The notes under the pieces: model-generated | What the model saw: the letters and a program-made list of their open reading frames with translations, nothing else | Database searches by the model: none | What the model was told of the DNA's origin: nothing | Shown: positions 1 to 8,016 of the stretch, one piece after another | How the letters are laid out: each line of letters starts with the position of its first letter | How positions within the stretch are numbered: the first letter of the stretch is position 1 | Translations under genes and position numbers: made by a program | Assembly: GCA_030603495.1 (NCBI GenBank) | Contig: JAUVXR010000002.1 | Coordinates: forward strand, 88,603 to 152,602 | Source: a bacterium | Lineage (GTDB): Bacteria; Armatimonadota; Zipacnadia; Zipacnadales; Zipacnadaceae | Direction: 5' to 3' | DNA length: 64,000 nt

Positions 1-21
1 TCCCGGCTGAGCTAACCGCCC
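1..21 (-). tRNA. 5' end of a tRNA gene, cut by the window edge
   Basis: Read on the minus strand, the first 21 bases give a 7-nt acceptor strand (GGGCGGT), then TA and GCTCAG, the usual start of a bacterial tRNA through the D-stem and into the D-loop. It lies 22 nt downstream of the tRNA-Leu gene in the same orientation, so the two are probably cotranscribed. The anticodon is outside the window, so the isotype cannot be given. Confidence 0.55.
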
Positions 22-43
22 ACTTTGCCGGTCATACTCTAGC

Positions 44-131
44 TGGTGCCGAGGGCGGGATTCGAACCCGCACGAACCTTGCGGTCACTAGCCCCTCAAG
101 CTAGCGTGTCTGCCAATTCCACCACCTCGGC
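44..131 (-). tRNA. tRNA-Leu (anticodon GAG)
   Basis: The minus strand folds as a class II tRNA. The acceptor stem is GCCGAGG/CCTCGGC with discriminator A and an encoded CCA. The anticodon stem CTAGC/GCTAG encloses the loop TTGAGGG, giving anticodon GAG. A variable arm and the T-loop GTTCGAATC are present. The length is 88 nt including CCA. A near-consensus promoter lies directly upstream. tRNA genes often serve as integration sites, which is relevant to the accessory cassette that follows at 0.57-3.4 kb. Confidence 0.95.
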
Positions 132-140
132 GCACCCCAA

Positions 141-169
141 AGTATACCTCTCACGACCGGATTAGTCAA
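141..169 (-). promoter_or_regulatory. Sigma-70-type promoter of the tRNA-Leu gene
   Basis: On the minus strand, -35 TTGACT (164-169) and -10 TATACT (141-146) are separated by 17 nt. The -10 box ends about 10 nt before the mature tRNA 5' end, so the primary leader would be only a few nucleotides long. Confidence 0.8.
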
Positions 170-231
170 GCTACGAGATGCGAATCTAGGCCCGGTCGGC
201 AGACTCCGATAACGCGGAAATATACTTGTCA

Positions 232-399
232 TCATGACGTCCAGGAAGAAGCTTTGCTCGGCACGCGCAGGCCCAGTGGCAGGTAGGTAAAGACACCGGA
301 GGTCAGCGGGCGGACGAACCCGCCGCGCACCAGCAGCTTATGACTGGGGATTTCCGCTTCCGCCGGCGTCGGATGGTGCGAGCTGCGGATCGGGGAGCA
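232..399 (-). pseudogene. Remnant of prolyl-tRNA synthetase N-terminus
   Basis: One minus-strand frame encodes [18 protein letters not shown] followed by [19 protein letters not shown]. This matches the start of bacterial ProRS (family pattern: [28 protein letters not shown]). The reading frame stops at a TGA (232-234) after about 45 recognisable residues, and the catalytic domain is absent. It is therefore a gene fragment, not a functional proS. It lies between the tRNA promoter and the nuclease/kinase cassette, and suggests that a rearrangement joined unrelated DNA here. The exact upper boundary is uncertain. Confidence 0.6.
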
Positions 400-567
400 G
401 TAGACCTGTCCGGGGCGCTTCCCGCCGCCACGTCGCCACGTTGACCAGGCAGAATGTGGGTCGGCCTGGCGACTCCTTGTGAGGAAAGTAAGTCATCACA
501 GCTCCCTCGCCATCTTCCGCCAACTTAGAGCAAGAGATTCGGCGGCTCGTTCAAAGCATTCGCTGCG

Positions 568-1773
568 CTAGCTGCTTCCTTGCCAAACGCGCTCGAGGAC
601 GAACCCCCTCGCAGCGTGAAGCGCAGACAAAGCAGAGCGATTGACATCGATGAAGTTGCCAAAATCGCGATCTTGTTCACGCACGCCGAGACGGTGAAGC
701 TGGTCTATCTCTGCCTGAGCGTCGTCAAGCAAAGCAAGGTGGGCCTCGAACGTCTCTCTGTACGAGCCCCTTGAAGCTAGGGAGCATTGCCTGTGCAGGC
801 ACTGCAAGTAGTGTCGATACGATTGCTGCTCAGAATAGTCTGTAGACGTTGGCTGAGCACCAGAGAAAAGCACGTCAGCATAGTCTGAGCCGAGGTCCAC
901 GTCGGGCCGAAGCGAATCGAGCGCGCCATCCCTGTAGGCTATGTCCAGGAAAGGCACTTTGAATTCGGACAACGCTTGCGGACAGTAGTACCACTTTGCC
1001 TTGCGCTTTATGTCGCCAGGTTGACGCTCGTGAAACTTCTCAGGCGCGAACGAACGCACATTAAGCCAAGTGCCGGATGCGATAGCGTCCACGCGTGCTG
1101 TAGCGAGGCAGAGCATCTGATGGCTGCCATAACCGAGGAGCACGTCCTTGTCTTGCAGCTTCAACCCAGCGCACAGAATCAGGAGATTGCCGAGCCACAT
1201 TGAGTCGTCAACTAGGTATTGGGTCGCTGGATGCTCTGGGACGATGTAAACTCCGCCTACATCCCAGGCTTCGGCGGCATTTAGTGCCATCTCAATCTGA
1301 TCCTCGAATCGGAGTGCTTCAGCGGAAAGGCACAACGTTGCAATGCGAGGCCTATCGGTTACCAGATTTGCGGCCTCGTCGATGACCGTGCTCTGCACCG
1401 CCAACCAGTCATCATCGACACGTTCACCATAGAGTCCCGGGACCACGAATCTGTCCGCACACGCTGAGTCGTTCAAAGCCAGAAGACGCTGCAACAAGTC
1501 AACGAGGGCCGAACCTCCATCCAACATGCTTGTGGCGAAGTCGTCAGGCCAATAGTCGTGATTGACAAGTCGATGATGCGTCGCTCGTGGCTCGAAGAAC
1601 TGCGGATCCAGAAGGTTGCGGCCTCCGCATTTCACAATTTCTGAACCGAAGTGTTGGATCTGCTTGCGGGTCAGATCGCGAGGGCTTAGGATTACCGTAG
1701 CCTCTTCCCAACGCTCCAGCAGATGGCGGCAGTGTGCCATCATCCCATAGCCGAGCTGAAGGTAGAGTTCCAC
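568..1773 (-). CDS. TGT-like TIM-barrel protein of a kinase/nuclease cassette
   Basis: This 401-residue protein has no obvious signal peptide or membrane segment. I do not recognise it by name. Alternating hydrophobic strands (TVILSPRDL, RNLLDPQFF, DRFVVPGLYG, RIATLCLSAE, GGVYIVPEHP, DVLLGYGSHQM, RVDAIASGTW) suggest a TIM barrel. The late segment LLGYGSHQML followed by DAIASGTW resembles the glycine-rich end of tRNA-guanine transglycosylases (LMGVGTPEDL). The classical Cys3-His zinc site of TGT is not clear. It is the last gene of a three-gene operon and starts 12 bp after the kinase gene. A role in modifying or recognising nucleic acid is inference. Confidence 0.6.
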   Translation of the reverse strand: MELYLQLGYGMMAHCRHLLERWEEATVILSPRDLTRKQIQHFGSEIVKCGGRNLLDPQFFEPRATHHRLVNHDYWPDDFATSMLDGGSALVDLLQRLLALNDSACADRFVVPGLYGERVDDDWLAVQSTVIDEAANLVTDRPRIATLCLSAEALRFEDQIEMALNAAEAWDVGGVYIVPEHPATQYLVDDSMWLGNLLILCAGLKLQDKDVLLGYGSHQMLCLATARVDAIASGTWLNVRSFAPEKFHERQPGDIKRKAKWYYCPQALSEFKVPFLDIAYRDGALDSLRPDVDLGSDYADVLFSGAQPTSTDYSEQQSYRHYLQCLHRQCSLASRGSYRETFEAHLALLDDAQAEIDQLHRLGVREQDRDFGNFIDVNRSALSALHAARGFVLERVWQGSS

Positions 1774-1785
1774 GAGCTTGCCTCC

Positions 1786-2655
1786 TTAACTCTCGTCCAG
1801 GTTCATTACCGCGCATATCGCGTCAAACCACTGCTTGGCCTGAGCGGCCGACGGCGGGCGCCGAGAGGGGTACTCATCCATCAGCACGGCAAAGAAGCCG
1901 CCCAATTGATTCTCTGGATCTTCGGGAATCTCAAGCGCCGGAGTGGTCATCTTTTCGGTTCTGCGCAGTATGTCCAATTGATCTCTAGCCCCGTCTGCGA
2001 AAGGATGCACGCCCAAAAGACATTCGTACGCCACCACGCCAATCGCGAACAGGTCCGCACGGATGTCGATCTTCTTCTTCAGATTGCGGAATTGCTCAGG
2101 AGCAGCGTATCCTGGTGTGTGAGGGCCGAACTGCGCTTCTGTCGGCGTTATGGACGTCTTGGCAAGATGCCGGGCGATCCCGAAGTCCAGAAGCCTAAAA
2201 GACGCATCTGGGCAAACCATGATGTTTTCCGGCTTAATGTCTCGATGGACTATTTTCTGTTCCTCCATCGCCACAGCCGCCTCAAGCAATACCCTGACCA
2301 GTTTCAGAACGGTCGGCGTGCAGAGCCTCTGCTTTGCCTTTAGCTCGTTCCGAAGCGTCACGCCTTCGATGAACTCCTCAACGATGTAGACAGCGCAACC
2401 GTCGACACGCTCAAATGCTCCCGAACCATATAACCGTGCTGTATTGGGGATTTCACACACTGTTGCCACTTCGACCTCACGTTCCAGTCTCAGTCGTTCG
2501 TCGGAATCCGACTCCGGCAGGACCTTTATCACAACCTTGCCATGGTCCTCGTGCACGCCATAGAAAACTGTCCTCTGTCCGCCGCGATCCAGTAGAGTAA
2601 CCGCGCTAGTCTTGGGAATATTGGCCTCAACCTCCTGGGCGTTCATCTCTTGCAT
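1786..2655 (-). CDS. Hanks-type serine/threonine protein kinase
   Basis: The protein has 289 residues and is a soluble kinase domain alone, without PASTA or membrane segments. Visible motifs are the ATP lysine in VVIK (K44), the catalytic HRDIKPEN (137-144), DFG (157-159) and the APE-like AAPEQ (184-188). The glycine-rich loop is unusual (LLDRGGQRTVFYG). All essential catalytic residues are present, so it should be active. It is sandwiched with 12-bp gaps between a predicted nuclease and a TGT-like protein, which implies that phosphorylation controls one of these partners. It could start at the first ATG or at the ATG three codons later. Confidence 0.9.
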   Translation of the reverse strand: MQEMNAQEVEANIPKTSAVTLLDRGGQRTVFYGVHEDHGKVVIKVLPESDSDERLRLEREVEVATVCEIPNTARLYGSGAFERVDGCAVYIVEEFIEGVTLRNELKAKQRLCTPTVLKLVRVLLEAAVAMEEQKIVHRDIKPENIMVCPDASFRLLDFGIARHLAKTSITPTEAQFGPHTPGYAAPEQFRNLKKKIDIRADLFAIGVVAYECLLGVHPFADGARDQLDILRRTEKMTTPALEIPEDPENQLGGFFAVLMDEYPSRRPPSAAQAKQWFDAICAVMNLDES

Positions 2656-2667
2656 GGATTTCCCCCG

Positions 2668-3384
2668 TTAACTGCTCTGAAGACGCCGGCCTATCCATTC
2701 GTTGAACAGCCATGAGCCATAGGAAGCGGGAATGTGGCCCTTTCGAGCGCTCTCCAGGCGACGCACTCGACCGCCGTTGAGCAGTAGTATCCCCACGCCG
2801 GTTCGACGTGAACGGTCCAAAGCCGTACCGCTGGGGCTCTCGATGGGCGACAGGACATAGGATTGTGACGCGAACCACTGGTCAAGCTGGGCTTGCCGAA
2901 AAGCATTGCGCCAGTTCTTCATTTTCGCTTCCACAGCCACAATTGAACGGAGACCGAACACCCATTTGAGGGGCTTGGGCATCCATTTGCCTCCCGATCG
3001 CGTGATCATATTGGCATCAAGGAGCCTCTCCAGCGTGCCCAGAAGTGTTCTTGGGTCGACACCAAGCGCGCCAATCAACATGCGCACATCGGCACCCTTC
3101 ACACCCACAAGATGATGCATCACCTTGAGATCCACTGGCTTGAGTTCTAGTCGTGTCGCTGGCCAGCGAAAGGCCCTTGGCATATATTGGACAGCAACAA
3201 GATCAGGGAATCCACTGTCCATCTGAGGCTCATGGAAAAGCGCTACATCGCCCTTCTGCCACCGGAAGCAAGCAGGGACAAACTCCTTGAAGTCCTCAAC
3301 TAGCTCAGCTTCGGGTCCCGCTGCCCCGTTGCGGGCCGCGAGGCCAATGCCGGGATTGCTTCCCCGGAATTCGATGATGTTCAT
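2668..3384 (-). CDS. Predicted PD-(D/E)XK nuclease with winged-helix insert
   Basis: Counting from the ATG at 3384, the protein has 238 residues. FPDLVAVQ (D61) and VEAKMKNW (E152, K154), followed by AFRQAQLDQW, look like the D, ExK and Q motifs of the PD-(D/E)XK fold. Between them, residues 88-135 (VMHHLVGVKGADVRML to LLDANMITRSGGKW) resemble a winged helix. The longer reading frame begins at 3405, but that ATG lies inside the -10 box, and AAGGAG at 3391-3396 suits the ATG at 3384. It is the first gene of the kinase cassette. Nuclease activity is inferred from motifs only; a non-catalytic DNA sensor is possible. Confidence 0.65.
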   Translation of the reverse strand: MNIIEFRGSNPGIGLAARNGAAGPEAELVEDFKEFVPACFRWQKGDVALFHEPQMDSGFPDLVAVQYMPRAFRWPATRLELKPVDLKVMHHLVGVKGADVRMLIGALGVDPRTLLGTLERLLDANMITRSGGKWMPKPLKWVFGLRSIVAVEAKMKNWRNAFRQAQLDQWFASQSYVLSPIESPSGTALDRSRRTGVGILLLNGGRVRRLESARKGHIPASYGSWLFNEWIGRRLQSS

Positions 3385-3400
3385 CATCAGCTCCTTCTTT

Positions 3401-3430
3401 ACCATAGCACTCCTATTTATGGCTTGTCAA
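3401..3430 (-). promoter_or_regulatory. Promoter of the nuclease-kinase-TGT-like cassette
   Basis: On the minus strand, -35 TTGACA (3425-3430) and TATGGT (3401-3406) are separated by 18 nt. Transcription would begin about at 3394, giving a very short leader before the ATG at 3384. The -10 box is imperfect, so this is a moderate prediction. Confidence 0.5.
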
Positions 3431-3460
3431 CACGCAGGTAACGTACACCCAGACGCCTGA

Positions 3461-4048
3461 CATATACGGAAATCTGGTCAGTCAGCGACGCAGCACCACT
3501 ACGGCGACTATAGCGACCGTCGGGCAACTACTCAAGGCCAATCACTTCCCGCCAGGAACCGCGCCAGTCTGGCGGTCGTCTGCACCAATAGGGCGGTTGC
3601 GTACGCTCTGCCAAATGGCGCACCGACTCTGGCAGCCGAGCCCTATTATCCGTTTGATCAAGCTGCAATGTGGTTCCCCCAGCATGGCGTCTCGCAGGCT
3701 GTCATAGGGCTTTCCTCCTTTTGGCAAACGCCCCTTGAATCGTATCTTCTCATGTTCGAGTTGCCCAAGCAACTGAAGGTATACACTCCCCAGTCAAGCA
3801 GCAGGTACCACCCTCGCGCAGCCTGGGGACTCGAAGAGCTCAGGGACAGGTGTAACCAAGGTGCAGTTGACTATTTGATAGCACCCGACCTATCGGGTTT
3901 GAGCTTTCCCTGGACGGACCCTAGATTCCGGATCATCAACCCGAGAGAAATCGCTCTTCTTGCGTCCGACCAAGCCAAGGGCTTCACCTATGTCACTACG
4001 TTCTCTGCCCACGGCAGGAGCCTGATCTTGTGCCGCGTTGACAAATAG
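3461..4048 (+). pseudogene. 5'-truncated gene, possibly the tail of a membrane glycosyltransferase
   Basis: The frame is open from the stop at 3458-3460 to TAG at about 4046. No ATG occurs before 3668, although the upstream 60 codons (for example SLAVVCTNRAVAYALPNGAP) look coding. The later part (AAMWFPQHGVSQAVIGL, DYLIAPDLSG, GRSLILCRVDK) resembles the soluble C-terminal region of large membrane glycosyltransferases of the PMT type, but this is only an impression. The N-terminal membrane part is missing and the minus-strand cassette begins just beyond it, so this looks like a gene cut by insertion of the cassette. Confidence 0.4.
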
Positions 4049-4101
4049 CCACGGACGCAAGCTGAGTCACTGGGCAATGCCCTTTGGCCGGCGAGACGCA
4101 G

Positions 4102-4419
4102 TCAGCCAGAGCGGGAGCGGAGGCCAAGCAGCAAGCCGAGCAGAAAACCGACGGCCATGGGAAGATTGTAGGCGAGCGCGCTGACCCCGGCTTGCAGCGC
4201 ATCCCCAGCCAGACCCGGGACGGGCTTCAAATGCTCAAAAAAGGCCGCCCAGTCCCACTCGACCAGACCGTAGTAGCCGAGGATCTGGACCGCGATGAAC
4301 AGGACAACAACCAGACAGCCCAGCGCCCGTGCTGCCGACTTCAATGCCAGCACGGCCAGCCAGCCCAGCAGTATGCCGAGCGCTGCGCTTACTATGATTG
4401 AGACTACGTAACTGGGCAT
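4102..4419 (-). CDS. FUN14-like small membrane protein
   Basis: The 105-residue protein has three hydrophobic stretches: about 5-30 (VVSIIVSAALGILLGWLAVL), 33-51 (LGCLVVVLFIAVQILGYYG) and a C-terminal one (LPMAVGFLLGLLLGLRSR). The middle block FIAVQILGYYGLVEWDW resembles the FUN14 family pattern of a helix followed by GYI.+.W. Bacterial members are of unknown function. It ends in basic residues. No neighbouring gene points to a role. Confidence 0.65.
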   Translation of the reverse strand: MPSYVVSIIVSAALGILLGWLAVLALKSAARALGCLVVVLFIAVQILGYYGLVEWDWAAFFEHLKPVPGLAGDALQAGVSALAYNLPMAVGFLLGLLLGLRSRSG

Positions 4420-4477
4420 CTGTGATCACAGAGAAGTGGGTTCGCGCCACGCTAGGAGGCGGCCTGGGGACCCCAGA

Positions 4478-6898
4478 TCATCTAGTCGCGTACACATGCA
4501 CATCGTGCGGAGCAAAACTGTCTTGGAAGGTGCCGATGGGTGCAGTGAAGTCAGCCCTAGGCGAACCCAATCCCGACGTTCGGACCTCGACGTGTTCATC
4601 TGGGCTTGGTTCGCCGCGGGTGCCCTGATCGTTGCACGTGATCGCGCGGTGCTCAAACATAACACTTAGCTGGCGCGCTGCAATGTCGGGCAGAGCAAAG
4701 TCCGCTATGACACCCCGGTCTGACGTATTGACCACGACAATGTAGTCGCCGCCGTCGTAGTGCCAGGCGGCCAGATGCAGATCACCGTCGCTGGCCGTCG
4801 GCAGCAGGCGGTGTTTCCCCTGCAAGAACACCGGCGAGAGCCACTGCAGCTCGCGGTTGATCTGGGGCAGCGTTGCCCACAGGTCGGGGGCATCCTGACG
4901 CAGCCGGAACCGCCTCGTGCCCGGATAGCTGGGAATATCATACCCGTAATAGATCAACCCGGTAGCGCCGTGGACAAGCGCCAGATATGTCATCGCCCGC
5001 ACCTCGGCCGAAGTCGGCTGCCGGCCGGAGTCGCTGGGGTCCAGGGCCGCGTCCTCGTACCAGGCCCGCCCGGCCGCCTGGATGACCGCCCACACTGGGC
5101 GCTCGCCATCGGTTGCCTCCACCGCCGCAGCGACGATACGTGCTAGAGAAGTTATCGGCGCCCTGGGCACGGGCAGTGACCAAGCAACCACAATGTCGGC
5201 GAAGTCGCTATAGTAGGGCAGCAGTGAGGGCGAACTAAGGGCCATCAGCGTGGGGTGCGCTGGACTCATTATTTCTAGCTCCTGACACACGGCCGCAGCC
5301 ACTTCCGGCGGGGCGGTCTGCTGATCTGGCCGCGGCAGCACGTACCAGCCCAGGAGGGCCGAATTGCCCCCGAACTTGCGCACCAGGTTTTCCCACAAGT
5401 CGCGGCTCGGAGCGGGAATGCCGAGGCCTGTCCGGGGTCCAAGTATGCGTGGCGAAGAGACAATTAGGGATATGCCTTGGTTGTGCGCTTCATCGGCGAA
5501 GGCATAGCTGGCCCGGGACGAGGGAACAACCGCGAAGTTGAAACCGGCACCGGCGATAGGTGCCAGGTCAGTCGACTCGCAAACGTAATAGATGCCGCGT
5601 GGCAATATGGGCATGCCGTTCAGCCACAGCCGACGGTGACGATCGTAGCCTACTTCCGCGGCGGAGGGCGGTAGCCGTTTCAGCACAAGCTGCAAGCTCT
5701 GGCTAAGCTCACCACTGGGTGTGGCCGCCGTGATCAACGTCGTGTAGTTGCCACTGAGCAAGTTATCGGCAGACATGGTGATGACAAAGCGGGTCGGCCC
5801 AATCCGAGTAATGCCGCCGTTGTGCTCCGTCACCTTTGTTCCGGTTTCCGAGATCTCCGCAGTCAGTTCGAGTCGGCGGGCGATATTCTCAACGGCGTTT
5901 ATCTGGCCGACAATCTCCAGTGTGTCGATCGGTATGCTGGATAGGAGCGTGCTGCGGAAGGCCGGTTGGGTGAATTGAGCTTCGATCAGTCCAGGGGCAA
6001 GCGTCTGCTGGTGGTCATATATCTCGCCGCTGTCGTCGTCCCTGACTACGAGCTGGAGGGTATGGGGCAAATCGAGCGGCAAGGCGTAGTCAAGATCCAG
6101 CACACCGGTGCCGTTAGCCTTAATGCGCGCCTCTTGCTCCACCCGTTTTCCGTTGCCCCGCTGGTCTACCGCGACAAGCACTACCTGCAGCTCGCGACTA
6201 CGGGAGCTATGGTTGTCTAGACGGACGGTAGTCCGTCGCTTATTGGGCAGCTCATACACCGTTCCCTTACGCACAATCGTCGCCGCCACCTCGTCGGGGT
6301 AGGGGCGCAAGGCCACCTGGTCAACGTAGAATTTCCCCGGACCGGTAAAGCGGAGGATTGGCACCACCTGGCGCGCACCGGGGAGAGCTTCAAACTGCCA
6401 CGAGAGCAGACTCCAGTCTTTGGATTCTGGGATATTTTTGGCCTCGGCCTGCAGCGCACGGGTCTGCCACTCCTGTTCGCGGAAATCCTCGGCGAAGGTC
6501 ACCAACGACATCTGCACGTCGGGCTCCTGCTCGGTGCGATAATAGCAGGTCAACAACATCTTGTTGCTGCCCAGCTCGCTCATCTCGATCGGCGGTGCAT
6601 ACACATCGAACAGAATGAGCTGCTCGGCACTTTCCATCAGCAAGCAGTTGCGGCTCTTGTAGCCCTGCTGGACTACCCTAAGATTCGCCTGAGACCCAGG
6701 CTCGGGCGGAAAGGTACGCCAGCCGACCGGCATTCCCGCCACATCCAGCTCTTCAAATCCCCCATTTGAGAGCAGATTCCCAGCATAAGCGCCGCCAGGC
6801 AGACTGAGCAAAGATGTGATCGCCGCCAGCACCAGCACCATGCGCGTGGTTTGTCCGGCTAAGATCAGCGTTGAATAGGGACACTTGCTACGAGTCAT
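4478..6898 (-). CDS. Secreted glycoside-hydrolase-like protein
   Basis: The 806-residue protein has a signal peptide (hydrophobic core MVLVLAAITSLLSLPGGAYA, cleavage near residue 39). A domain starting with NLLSNGGFEE resembles carbohydrate-binding beta-sandwiches (about 40-200). A second beta-rich region follows. From about residue 420 there is a likely TIM barrel beginning NGMPILPRGIYYV and including GWYVLPRPD, GATGLIYYGYD and a closing beta domain (DYIVVVNTSDRG). The layout is that of glycosidase-like proteins of polysaccharide degraders. Catalytic acids cannot be assigned with confidence and no specific GH family is claimed. The start may be either the first ATG or the internal ATG that begins the hydrophobic core. 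Confidence 0.6.
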   Translation of the reverse strand: MTRSKCPYSTLILAGQTTRMVLVLAAITSLLSLPGGAYAGNLLSNGGFEELDVAGMPVGWRTFPPEPGSQANLRVVQQGYKSRNCLLMESAEQLILFDVYAPPIEMSELGSNKMLLTCYYRTEQEPDVQMSLVTFAEDFREQEWQTRALQAEAKNIPESKDWSLLSWQFEALPGARQVVPILRFTGPGKFYVDQVALRPYPDEVAATIVRKGTVYELPNKRRTTVRLDNHSSRSRELQVVLVAVDQRGNGKRVEQEARIKANGTGVLDLDYALPLDLPHTLQLVVRDDDSGEIYDHQQTLAPGLIEAQFTQPAFRSTLLSSIPIDTLEIVGQINAVENIARRLELTAEISETGTKVTEHNGGITRIGPTRFVITMSADNLLSGNYTTLITAATPSGELSQSLQLVLKRLPPSAAEVGYDRHRRLWLNGMPILPRGIYYVCESTDLAPIAGAGFNFAVVPSSRASYAFADEAHNQGISLIVSSPRILGPRTGLGIPAPSRDLWENLVRKFGGNSALLGWYVLPRPDQQTAPPEVAAAVCQELEIMSPAHPTLMALSSPSLLPYYSDFADIVVAWSLPVPRAPITSLARIVAAAVEATDGERPVWAVIQAAGRAWYEDAALDPSDSGRQPTSAEVRAMTYLALVHGATGLIYYGYDIPSYPGTRRFRLRQDAPDLWATLPQINRELQWLSPVFLQGKHRLLPTASDGDLHLAAWHYDGGDYIVVVNTSDRGVIADFALPDIAARQLSVMFEHRAITCNDQGTRGEPSPDEHVEVRTSGLGSPRADFTAPIGTFQDSFAPHDVHVYATR

Positions 6899-6971
6899 TA
6901 TCCGCCTCCGTTCTCGGCCCAGGGATTCGCGTGGCAGTTGAATCTCCTGCTACCTTGATTCACCGCAGCGG

Positions 6972-7898
6972 CTATTCTCCCTGCCCATCGGTTACCACAT
7001 AGATGTGCCGGGTCAGCCTCCCCTTGACCACCTGTACCTCTTGGTGGATGCAAAACCCCAGTTGTCGGAGCAGGCGCCGTTCGTCAGCGCCAACCACCAC
7101 GGCCATCCGCCTGACTTGGCTGCGCAGATTGAGCAGAATATCAGTGTGCAGGCCGGGAGCAACCGGGGCAGAATGGCCGTAGGGAAGATCAACCACCGCC
7201 GCATCAAAGCTTCCGGCGATAGTGCAAGCGTCACCGACGAAAATGTTGGGAGACAACCGTAGCGCCCGCAGGTTGGCAGCGGCCTGGTGAGCCAGCGCTG
7301 GGCTTATCTCCATGCCCCAGGCGTGAATACCGTCAGCGAGGGCCTCAGCCACCACTGTTCCACTGCCACAGCACGGATCTAGCAGAAGATCGCCAGGAGC
7401 CGCCACTAGGTTCACCAGCGCCCGGGCCATCCGGGGCGCCAGCGCATGAGAGTAATGGTAAGGACGCCGAACCCCAGCCCGCCAGCGCTGTGCGCTGCGC
7501 GAGATGATAGGCCCGAAATGCCAGCCATCATGGGTGACCACCACCGCAAGCTCCGTTCGCGGATAGTCAAGGTTAGGACGGCCCGATATCAAGTCAGCGA
7601 TAGCTTTCTTCAACTCAGTCGCGCTAACTGCCGCCTTAGGCCCAGGCCGGAAGACCTCGATACGGTAGCCCTCAAGCTGAAGCTCAAGCTGGCCTACGGC
7701 CTCTTGCAATTCGGGCCAGTCGCTACCGGTGGCGACTTGCTCGCCGCACAAGCGGATGTAGGCAGCGCGAGTAACGTCTGCACCCATCGCCCCCACAGCA
7801 ACTCGGCCTTGGGGTGTGCAACCAGCCACCGCCCACAACTCGGCGCGAGCCAGATCGAGTTCCTCGTCCGGCCCCATCAGCAGATAGAAATGGGCCAA
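6972..7898 (-). CDS. THUMP-type RNA N2-guanosine methyltransferase (Trm11/TrmG10-like)
   Basis: The 308-residue protein has a Rossmann methyltransferase half beginning DLLLDPCCGSGTVVAEAL (motif I), then WGMEISPALAHQAAANL and the motif IV equivalent DLPYG in place of (N/D)PPY. The N-terminal half matches the leader region of Trm11/TrmG10-like enzymes, which add methyl groups to tRNA guanosine using S-adenosylmethionine. The substrate guanosine position cannot be read from sequence. The frame begins with TTG immediately after a GGGGGTGA stretch; an ATG seven codons later is an alternative start. Confidence 0.75.
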   Translation of the reverse strand: MAHFYLLMGPDEELDLARAELWAVAGCTPQGRVAVGAMGADVTRAAYIRLCGEQVATGSDWPELQEAVGQLELQLEGYRIEVFRPGPKAAVSATELKKAIADLISGRPNLDYPRTELAVVVTHDGWHFGPIISRSAQRWRAGVRRPYHYSHALAPRMARALVNLVAAPGDLLLDPCCGSGTVVAEALADGIHAWGMEISPALAHQAAANLRALRLSPNIFVGDACTIAGSFDAAVVDLPYGHSAPVAPGLHTDILLNLRSQVRRMAVVVGADERRLLRQLGFCIHQEVQVVKGRLTRHIYVVTDGQGE

Positions 7899-8016
7899 TC
7901 ACCCCCACCCCCTGGGGGACTGCCAACGCAGGTGCAACTGCAGCAATAGTGAGGCTCGCCGCCGAGTCTGGGGCACGGCCCAACCAGTGCGCTATGCGGG
8001 CCCCCGCCGGCAGACG

